A stretch of DNA of 64,000 bases, taken from positions 26,403,197 to 26,467,196 of the forward strand of contig NC_059356.1 in NCBI RefSeq assembly GCF_019703515.2, written 5' to 3'. The position numbers and the translations under genes are program-made. The notes beneath the pieces are model-generated. The model made no database searches and had not been told where the DNA came from. It saw only the letters and a program-made list of their open reading frames with translations. How positions within the stretch are numbered: position 1 is the first letter of the stretch; every line of letters starts with the position of its first letter. This stretch comes from Myxocyprinus asiaticus (Eukaryota > Chordata > Actinopteri > Cypriniformes > Catostomidae). Of the stretch, positions 57,130 through 64,000 are shown piece by piece.

Positions 57130-57990
57130 TCAAGGTTTAAGGTTTTATTAATCAAATGCACCTCAAGAAAACGTTGCAGTAACTAAACAGAAACAATTTG
57201 AAATGTTATAAGACATTGCTATGCAAATCAGTCACAATAAGATAAAGAGGCTAAATTTTATTTATTAAAGAACAATTAGTTCCAGTCCTCTAATAATATA
57301 AAACCACTGGGACTATTTTTACAAGCGGAACAAAAATAAACAAAAGAATTGGCCACGCTGTGTCTAAAATGAAAGTCACTCTATCTAAATATATTGTTCA
57401 TAGAATTGTTGTTTAAAAGACTGCGGCTGAATCACAGCCAAGTTGATATTCTGATGTTGCTTTACTGTATACATCATATATAACGTCCATATAACCTGAT
57501 GATTTGTTAGTCATTGCAACTTGATTTAACAGCCTCACTGCCTGAAGGTATTAGCTATTTCGTAGTCTGTTGGTTCTTGATTGGATGTTGTGATACTGTT
57601 TGGGGGAAGGTGGCTGGTGTGTAAAGAGTCATGATTTGGGTCCTTGAGGATACACTTGGTCTTATGAAGACATCTGACTGAGCAGATAGCCTTGACGTTT
57701 CATAGCCATTTCATAAAAGTCAATAATGAGCTTCTATAAATTCAGCAGGCTCTGAATTGGCTAATAACTTTACACTCCAGGTCTGAGCGGCTCTCATGCC
57801 AGGCTGTGATAGTGAACTTGTAGAAGTTGGTCAGGTTATGTGGTAGCATGCCAATCATCTTTAATCTGTTGAGAATAAAGACCCGTGGATGATGAAGAGA
57901 CCAGGCACTGTGTATTAACTCCCAGAAAGTTAAACTAGTGACCCTCTCCATTTCAGGTCAATGGATGTACCATAGATAGTTTTATGGTGT
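57130..57990 (-). mobile_element. Degraded LINE fragment, C-terminal reverse transcriptase region
   Basis: The minus strand retains broken pieces such as LKWRGSLV, SSSTGLYSQQIKDDWHATT, PDQLLQVHYHSLA and the neighbouring 'ctgaacatcagtaagatcaag'. These match the order of the conserved C-terminal RT segment in fish LINEs ('ingeevervtsfkflg', 'rlyflrrl', 'fyxxtiesil'). All frames are interrupted by stops, so it is an old, dead fragment; the clade was not determined. Confidence 0.5.
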
Positions 57991-58036
57991 CCTTCTTGAT
58001 GTTTCCTGTTGTCATCTACTTGATCTTACTGATGTT

Positions 58037-58037
58037 C

Positions 58038-58084
<47 letters not shown>
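58037..58084. repeat. (GA)n microsatellite
   Basis: About 23 GA units with one GG interruption, just upstream of the 5' LTR. Confidence 0.95.
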
Positions 58085-58126
58085 GCACTATACTGCCAGA
58101 GTTTCAACTTCTTCTCTGTATGTAGC

Positions 58127-59076
58127 AGTCAGATGGCTAACAGTTTGGGTTCGGGAGGCATTTTTCTTATTTGTGTGTTGTGTGATTTCACTATTGCATG
58201 TCAGTGATTTAATTTTTTATTTCATTGTGTATGGGTGTTGTCACTTAGAAATGCCAATCTCCTTGCCAACAATGCCCTGCGATCTATTGACATGAACTAA
58301 TTACCCCCAGCTGGGACTCATGACTCTGAATGATTTATCGGAGCAGACTGGATAAAAGGAGCACCAGCATTCTCTGCAGGCAAGCCCGTTCGAGGTGGCA
58401 CAAGGGAACGACTTTGTAACGAACGATGCTGTATGAACGATGTTTGCTCCATACAATGCATGCAAGTACAAAATTGATTGAAGGGACGTTGGCTTTCTGG
58501 AGAAAGAGTTTTTGTTTGTGCTCCTTTTTAAAGTGTGTTTCCTAATTGTATTGCTTTATTCTTGAGGTGCAGTGTTGGAGCAGGCGGCGAGAACACAGAG
58601 AAGACTGAACAGAGGGCGGTTCTGAGTTATTCAATGCACTCTAATCATGCCTTAAAGGAATGTAAGAATTTCAGATTGAACAATCATGAGTGAAGTTGTA
58701 ACTGTTTCACGGATGCGAATTATTTTCTCTCTTGTGATACGGACGGAGATCGCTGTTCAGAGTGCCAACATATGATGTAGGAGGAGCTTTACAGCTGTAA
58801 CCAGGGAGATGCTGAGCTTTTGCTCTAAGGAGATGGATCGTTTTTATACTTAAATGGACTGATTTGATTTATTTTGGGTTCCATGCATGGAATGTTGATT
58901 GTGTGTTAATTTATAACTGTTTTCCTTTTTTTCTCTTGAATTTTTATATTGGGTATGTTGTATTGAATTTTAAAGATTGTAATTAAAAGTCTTAAACTGT
59001 ATCCCCTGGTACTCTGTGTTTTTTGCCACTGAGATAAATTGAACCTGTGAATGGTGTACAGTATATGAGTGTGACA
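58127..59076 (+). repeat. 5' LTR of the gypsy element
   Basis: It starts GTCAGATGGCTAACAG and ends 'gagtgtgaca', so the LTR begins and ends with the inverted TGTCA/TGACA (first base altered). A TATA-like 'ggataaaagg' lies at about 58350. Its first about 190 bp match 63473-63675. No clear tRNA primer match was identified after it. Confidence 0.75.
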
Positions 59077-59193
59077 CCTACGTATTATTTTGGCTTAAGT
59101 CGGCAGGGTCTCGGTGGCATGGAACACAGGGTTTCTAGTGAGAGTGGGTGAGGAAATAGAGACTTATGTTCACAGTCTCGAGGTTTAAGTTGA

Positions 59194-60005
59194 ATGGATT
59201 CAGAAAATGTAAAAGACTGAATTCCTCCAAGTGTTTCTAATATGTTAGGTGCAGCAGATCATTTATCATCTTCTTTAATTATGCTTTGGTTTTTCAGTGC
59301 TCCTTGGGTTCCCAAGTTTAATGGAGAGTGGTGGCAATTTGGTGAATGGTGGGCCCAGAAGAAGACAATACTCTGGGCACAACCCTTGAATGATGAACAG
59401 CAAATGGATTTCATCCTCAGTGCACTAGAAGGGAAAGCAAGACAGGAAGTGAATCTGTTGCCACCAGAAGATTGTAGAAATTGTGGGAATATTTTATCTG
59501 CACTACAGAATCTCTATGGAGAGAATACTACTGCTGCTTAATTTAGATTTGCATTCTTTAACTGTCATCAGGGGCATGATGAATGTGTGAGGCTCTTCTC
59601 TTTGCCGTAATGAGAGTGTCATTCCAGGTGGCCAGAAGTGGATCCAGAGGCAGGACGAGGCAATGGTGTGCTGCTGGACCAGTTCATTCTTGGTCTGTGA
59701 TTAGGCCCTGTTAAGAGAGAATTGCAGCGGCTTCTGTGGTGACAACCACAATGAAGCTTTCCCATAACACTGACTGAAGCAAGAATTCAAGAAGAGGAGT
59801 GTGGTAAGGCTTTTGATGAGCCACAAGCAAATGTAGTTCAAAACACATTAGTTTCAAAAATCCCTGTGGAGGTAGCTGGGTGTGGCCAGTCAATGGAGGT
59901 GTGGAAAGATGACTTGCGCTTGGGAATACAGCGGGAACTGTCAGAGCAAATTAGAGTTCTTGGATATCTGATGGAGAGGATACAATCTGGACATGCACTG
60001 ACATA
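59194..60005 (+). pseudogene. gypsy gag, capsid region, broken
   Basis: An ATG at 59194 is stopped after eight codons. A second frame from 59242 reads WVPKFNGEWWQFGEWWAQKK, LNDEQQMDFILSALEGKARQ and LQNLYGENTTAA, then a stop. These are the conserved segments of fish Ty3/gypsy capsid proteins, which assemble the particle. Frames continue with further shifts to about 60000 (RELSEQIRVLGYLMERIQ), just before the inserted solo LTR. Confidence 0.75.
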
Positions 60006-60039
60006 AATTGCAGGGCCCATTCACTCTAGGCACCTCTAG

Positions 60040-60276
60040 GTAAGGGGGTTAGAGGGAAAGGAGGAGGTGAGAACCGGCTTGAGAATATAAATAATAGTTT
60101 AATAATAAACTTAAACAAAAACACACAAACATAAACACACGCAGGGCAGCTGCCTGTAATTCTCTCTCTCTCGATCTGGGGCCTCCATGGCCGCCTTTAT
60201 CCCTCGTGTGCCCTATCAGGCTGATTGGGGACTGGGCATGCGTCATTCCAGCCCGGCCCCGCCTACAGCCTCTACA
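60040..60276 (-). mobile_element. Solo LTR of the TRIM-like family
   Basis: On the minus strand it starts TGTAGAGGCTG and ends 'aacccccttacc'. It shares 'ccccaatcagcctgat.gggcac', 'gagggataaaggcggcc', 'gagagagagagaatt.caggcagct' and 'caagccggttctcacctcctcctttcc' with the LTRs at 37925 and 38862. It interrupts gypsy gag. A target duplication is not evident. Confidence 0.9.
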
Positions 60277-60470
60277 GCCATAAAATCGCAGAGAGTACCA
60301 GTGGGATGAGTATGGCCGCCTCATATGTTTGGATTGTGGAGAGCCGTGTCATGCCTGCCCTAACATCGTAGACTTTCAGCAGGTTTTTAGGGTCCCCCGC
60401 TGCTTAGGGCCATGCGTTGGGGGTAGCAATCACCTCTTCTAAGCCCCATTCAAAGCCAGCATTAGTGGGC
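60277..60470 (+). pseudogene. gypsy gag zinc-knuckle region
   Basis: After the solo LTR the frame resumes EYQWDEYGRLICLDCGEP and continues CHACPN. The CLDC...H pattern is the remnant of a CCHC zinc knuckle, which packages the RNA. It is interrupted soon afterwards. Confidence 0.6.
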
Positions 60471-60499
60471 GAGTGCCCTGATGTTGACATGGACATTAA

Positions 60500-61122
60500 T
60501 AGATGAAGTGTTAAATGTATTCTTGTCACCGGCTCTACTCGGTCAATCTTTGTTCTTTAAGCAATTCAGTGATATGTTGATTCACCCTACAGAAGGTGCC
60601 CAGTGGCTTCAACTAAAAGCAGCCAATGGATTATGAATCCCTTACATTGGGTATGCCCTACTTGATTTCAAGGTTGGGGGAATTGTTGTGCCTCAGAAGG
60701 GGGTTATAATTGTCAAAGGTGAGTGCCTGGTACCTGATCGTGCCATTCTAGGAATGAATGTAATTGCTGAATGTTGGAGAGAGTTGGTGCAAGGGATGCA
60801 TCCCGGCAAAACCACTTTTCAGGCTGCTGTGTCTCCTGTATGTGGTGTCTGGGAGAGGGCGTTTGCAATGTGTCGGAGGATCCTGCAGAAGGGACCTACC
60901 CCTCCTTTCCCAGGTGTGGCCAAATTAACAAGGCAGCCTGTAGTTGTCATCCCCCCACAATCTGAGATCCCTCAGAAGACTGGTTGTCTGGTGATGGTAG
61001 AGCCCCTAACTGAGCATGATACAGACTGGAGAGTGGGCAGAACGATCGCCGTGGTTCAGGATGGACAAGTGCCATTGGGGCTTTGTAATCCAAATCCCTA
61101 CCCTTTGACTATCCCACCATGA
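60500..61122 (+). pseudogene. gypsy aspartic protease region
   Basis: A damaged active-site region reads ILVTGSTRS at about 60510-60540, where family members have an Asp-Thr-Gly-Ser. Downstream, 60688-61122 stays open and contains GECLVPDRAILGMNVIAECW, the conserved end of the retropepsin fold, followed by a Pro-rich linker towards the reverse transcriptase. It would process the polyprotein. The missing Asp and frame changes make it inactive. Confidence 0.65.
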
Positions 61123-61493
61123 TGTGCCTTGGCAGAGGTAATGGAAGTACAGCCTGATGACATTCAAGGACAGAAAGATCTGTTGTTGTGGCCTAGTGGC
61201 TCTGGAATGGTCGAGGTGGACATGAGGACAGTGGATTCTTCCCCTCCTGATTCACATTCTGTGCTCTCTTTATAAGGAGAAAGTCTGAATCCAGCCTAAC
61301 AGCAAAAATTGACTTCACTGCTCCATCAGTGATGGAGTGTATTCTAGGGAAGAGGAAGACTTTTGCCATACTGGGCTTTTGAAACATCAGATTTGTAATG
61401 GGACAGCACCCCCTAGCCATGAGCAGTATAGGCCAGTGCCGCCAAACCTGTATCCAGAGCTATGGAACCTGTTGCAGGGAATGCTGAGTAGCT

Positions 61494-61900
61494 GTGCTAG
61501 TAAAGAAGAAAGATAGTTCATGGCACTTCTGCGTGGATTACCGCAAGTTAAATGCCATAACTCACGTAGATACTTACCCATTCCCACGCACTGAAGAGTC
61601 TCTCACTAGTTTAAAGAAGGCTCAGTGGTATTCCACCCTGGACCTAGCAAGATGCTATTGGCAGGTCGAAGTAGATGCACGTGACCAAGAAAAGATAGCC
61701 TTTACTACTCCCATGGGCCTCTTTGAGTTTGCACGTATGCTGTTTGGACTTTGTAATGCCCCTGCTACCTTCAAGCGGCTCATTCAACACTGCCTGTGAG
61801 GGTTGGTCAGTGATTCTCTCTTATTCTACCTTGATGATGTTCTACCTTGAAGATCTTGAGCAAGTGTTCAGGAGGCTGTCCCATCATGGTCTAAAGTTAC
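61494..61900 (+). pseudogene. gypsy reverse transcriptase, broken
   Basis: The frame from 61494 reads VKKKDSSWHFCVDYRKLNAI, YSTLDLARCYWQVEV with the first catalytic Asp, then EFARMLFGLCNAPATFKRLI, and stops at 61799. The YLDD active-site motif is present in another frame at 61827-61841, followed by HHGLKL at about 61890. This is a Ty3/gypsy RT, with the fingers and palm visible and at least one frameshift between the catalytic boxes. Confidence 0.88.
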
Positions 61901-62074
61901 AACCTCATTGGTAAGCTGTTTCAGGATTGAATGGCCCCACATACCATTAAGCAGGTGCATTCTTTCCTTGGCATTGAAAGGTATTACAGATGATTCATTG
62001 CTGACTTTGCCAAGATCGTAAGCCCGCTTCATCACCTTCTGCAGGGTACAACAATAATAAAGAATGATGCCCCA

Positions 62075-62293
62075 GTGATGTGGGCTGAAGAGTGTGAACT
62101 CTCCTTTCAAAGGATGAAAGATTTCCTGGTGAGTGCCTCAGTTCTCTCTTTTGCTGCCTTTACTTTTACAGATGCAACTCTAGCAGGGTTAGGAGCTGTG
62201 TTGGCCCAAGTCCAGGAAGGGAAGGTGTGGGTCATTGCATATGCCAGCCGCAGCCTTCATCCCACTGAACAAAATGATCAGAATTACAGTTAA
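62075..62293 (+). pseudogene. gypsy RNase H region
   Basis: The frame reads MMWAEECELSFQRMKDFL, then FTDATLAGLGAVLAQ and VIAYASRSLHPTEQN, then a stop after NYS. These are the RT-RNase H junction and the first RNase H blocks (TDA.. catalytic Asp). Later blocks are lost in damaged sequence at 62300-62660. Confidence 0.85.
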
Positions 62294-62719
62294 TTTAAAT
62301 TGGAACGTAGCGACCTAGTTCTACAAATCGTAATGCCGATGTGCTCTCTAGGTTGCAAGGAGAACAACAGGAAGTGGCCGTAAGAACTGCACAGGAGGAG
62401 GAAATTGAAGTAGGTGGGACTGTGCAGGAGGAAGAAGTAAGAGATGATATTGAGATACTGAGATGAAATGAGCTGGAGATGATACTGAAGTTTTGGGATG
62501 GCAGAGGAGAAAACAACAGGATCCTGACCTTACACAATTGTGGAGTGGAAAGATAATGGTTTCCTGACACGAACACAACAGCGCAGTCATATCTCTCCCT
62601 AGTTAAAGAGGCTTTTGGGTGAATGGAAAAGGATTGAGGTGGTGGGTGGAGCATTGAGACAACAGTGTGTAGAGAGGGCCACTGGGGAGACCCGCTACAA
62701 GGACCAAACCACAGCCACC

Positions 62720-63117
62720 ACAGCAAAAGTGTTTGGCAGAATCTGTTTCAAGTGTTTGGCTGCCTAGAATGGGTTCTGACTGATCGAGGGGGAGCCTTTG
62801 AGTCATCCCTTTTTGAGGAATTATGGCAAGTTTATGGGTGTCTGCAAAGTCGGACCACCCTGTATCACCCACAAGGAAATGGAGCCTGCGAATGGTTTGG
62901 CCAGACTTTGTTGGGTCTTTTGGGGACATTGACCACTGAATCCCAGTCCCAGTGGCCAACAAATTGGCCGTGCTGGTACAGGCCTAAAATAACAGAGTCC
63001 ACAATACAACGGACCTCACTCAGTTATGTCCAAATCATCCCATGTATGTCATTTGACCAGAAGGCAAGGATGGTCCCACCAATACAGCTCACAGAAATAA
63101 TTTGGGAACTCAGTTGA
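62720..63117 (+). pseudogene. gypsy integrase core, N-terminus missing
   Basis: The frame reads VLTDRGGAFESSLFEELWQV (second catalytic Asp), SRTTLYHPQGNGACEWFGQT (catalytic Glu) and LLGLLGTLTTESQSQW. The zinc-binding His/Cys domain and the first Asp are not visible in the degraded 62300-62700 stretch. The C-terminal tail continues to a stop at about 63381 (PVFVYYRGSQLPV). Confidence 0.85.
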
Positions 63118-63448
63118 TGCCTTGCAGGAGAAGTTGGTCAGCAAAGGACCAGGGGAGACCTCAGAGTGTGAACGACTGGATAAAGATCCCCACAACAGCC
63201 ATTGGCCTGTATTTGTCTACTACAGAGGGAGTCAGTTACCAGTACCGATGCCCTCAAGGGAGACAACCAAACAGGGGGAATTCCCGGGTCTAGCTGAACC
63301 CATGGAACAGGCAGGGCCAATCAGACAGCAGGAGGCTGGTAATGCAGAATGGCCCAATATCCCAGAGTTGCGTAGATCGTAAAGGGGTACCAGGGGAATG
63401 CAACCTGTAAGGTACAGGACAGAGTCCCAGTTAGTTGGGATGACAAAG

Positions 63449-63471
63449 TTTAAAAGGGGGGGGGGGGGGGA
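63449..63471 (+). other. Polypurine tract
   Basis: 'gtttaaaaggggg' leading into a 15-G run ends just before the 3' LTR, the priming site for plus-strand DNA. Confidence 0.85.
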
Positions 63472-63472
63472 C

Positions 63473-63675
63473 TGTCAGATGGCTTAGAGTTTGGGTGTGG
63501 GAGGCATTTTTGGTATTTGTGTGTTGTGATTTCACTATTGCATATCAGTGATTTTTTAAATGATTTTGTTTGCAGTGTTTTGCTTTCTTGTTTGATTGTG
63601 GATGGGTGTTGTCACTTTGAAATGCCAATCTCCTTGCTAACAATTCCCTGCCATCTATTGGATGTTAACTTTTTT
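63473..63675 (+). repeat. 3' LTR, partial
   Basis: It begins TGTCAGATGGCTTAGAGTTT and matches the first about 190 bp of the 5' LTR, with an extra about 35-bp segment ('ttgcagtgttttgctttcttg'). After about 63675 the sequences no longer match, so this LTR is truncated or replaced. Confidence 0.75.
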
Positions 63676-64000
63676 CTAGGACTGCAGATATACAAACCGT
63701 AAACAAAGCAGTGCTTGCTTACCATTTTCACACCAATCTCGCTCACCACAGAAGGATTCGGAATATAGCTTCTTCGAATATATATGATAAGTTGCAAATG
63801 GCACTGGCATTGTCAGCCCTTCGTTGTTTGCTTGCTTTCGTCACTTCCATTTTTCTTCTCATGAACTGGTTTGCTAAGCTGAACAGCCAGTCAGAATGAT
63901 CTGTCTCACCGACGGGCTCTGCCGCCAATTCAACATGCTCAATCATCCGAAAAGCCGCCAACAGTGCAGAACACACCACAAAAGCTAGGCCAACAGATGC
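63676..64000. other. Unassigned sequence to window end
   Basis: It does not match the 5' LTR. Overlapping 60-80-codon frames on both strands show no known domain. It may be flanking genomic DNA or another repeat cut by the window edge. Confidence 0.4.

Larger units (their letters stand above)
58127..63675 (+). mobile_element. Ty3/gypsy LTR retrotransposon, decayed
   Basis: The element reads in order 5' LTR, gag, protease, reverse transcriptase, RNase H, integrase core, polypurine tract and partial 3' LTR. This gene order (integrase after RNase H) is Ty3/gypsy. Every coding block carries stops or frameshifts. The LTRs are visibly diverged from each other and the 3' copy is cut short. A solo LTR of the TRIM-like family is inserted at 60040-60276. 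It sits near the right edge of the window and is the last large feature. Confidence 0.9.

Overview
This window looks like gene-poor nuclear DNA from a teleost fish, most likely a cypriniform (carp/zebrafish group). The evidence is an AT-rich background, very long (TA)n and (GT)n microsatellites, tRNA-derived SINEs, and a dense mix of Tc1/mariner, hAT, PIF/Harbinger, tyrosine-recombinase and Ty3/gypsy elements of the kind common in these fish. The order-level call is inference from repeat style. There is no prokaryotic gene organisation. I found no complete host gene; the sequence could be intergenic or one or more large introns. The best host coding candidate is a single 35-codon phase-0 exon at 45052-45156.

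Layout. 1-2.4 kb: a three-level nest (inverted-repeat MITE, split by a hAT element with an 8-bp target-site duplication, itself carrying a Tc1-type MITE), then microsatellites. 3.7-5.4 kb: a minus-strand tRNA SINE, microsatellites and a second copy of the Tc1-type MITE. 6.8-8.5 kb: a broken BED-finger hAT transposase gene on the minus strand. 11.3-12.3 kb: an interspersed repeat and a truncated plus-strand SINE. 13.86-15.43 kb: a nearly intact Tc1-like transposon with about 200-bp inverted repeats flanked by TA. 15.4-25.9 kb: mostly single-copy-looking DNA with a few blocks that resemble conserved non-coding elements. 25.9-27.2 kb: a foldback Tc1-like fragment abutting MITE copy 3. 28-32.4 kb: a possible enhancer-like block, several MITEs and a 33-bp tandem repeat.

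34.6-40.15 kb is the most unusual part. It is a minus-strand tyrosine-recombinase element with split direct repeats in the order A1-body-B1-A2-B2, as in Ngaro/PAT-type DIRS retroelements. It has a proline-rich ORF1 and a recombinase gene but no visible reverse transcriptase. The 3' end of the recombinase runs into a 15-copy 48/49-bp minisatellite. Two later insertions are dated by their target duplications: a GC-rich miniature LTR retrotransposon (TRIM-like, 37925-39089, 5-bp duplication) in ORF1, and an internally deleted hAT with one BED-finger exon (34749-35577, perfect 8-bp duplication) between A2 and B2.

40.4-57 kb holds another SINE, a MITE, the candidate exon, a PIF/Harbinger element whose catalytic domain is deleted (45.7-48.8 kb), a Tc1-like element whose catalytic centre is deleted (50.6-51.8 kb), MITE copy 4, and a TIR-bounded element (55.7-56.9 kb). 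57.1-58.0 kb is a degraded LINE fragment. 58.1-63.7 kb is a decayed Ty3/gypsy retrotransposon (5' LTR, gag, protease, RT, RNase H, integrase core, polypurine tract, partial 3' LTR) with a solo LTR of the same family as the TRIM at 37.9 kb inside it. All coding regions seen in mobile elements carry frameshifts, stops or deletions, so nothing here appears autonomous.
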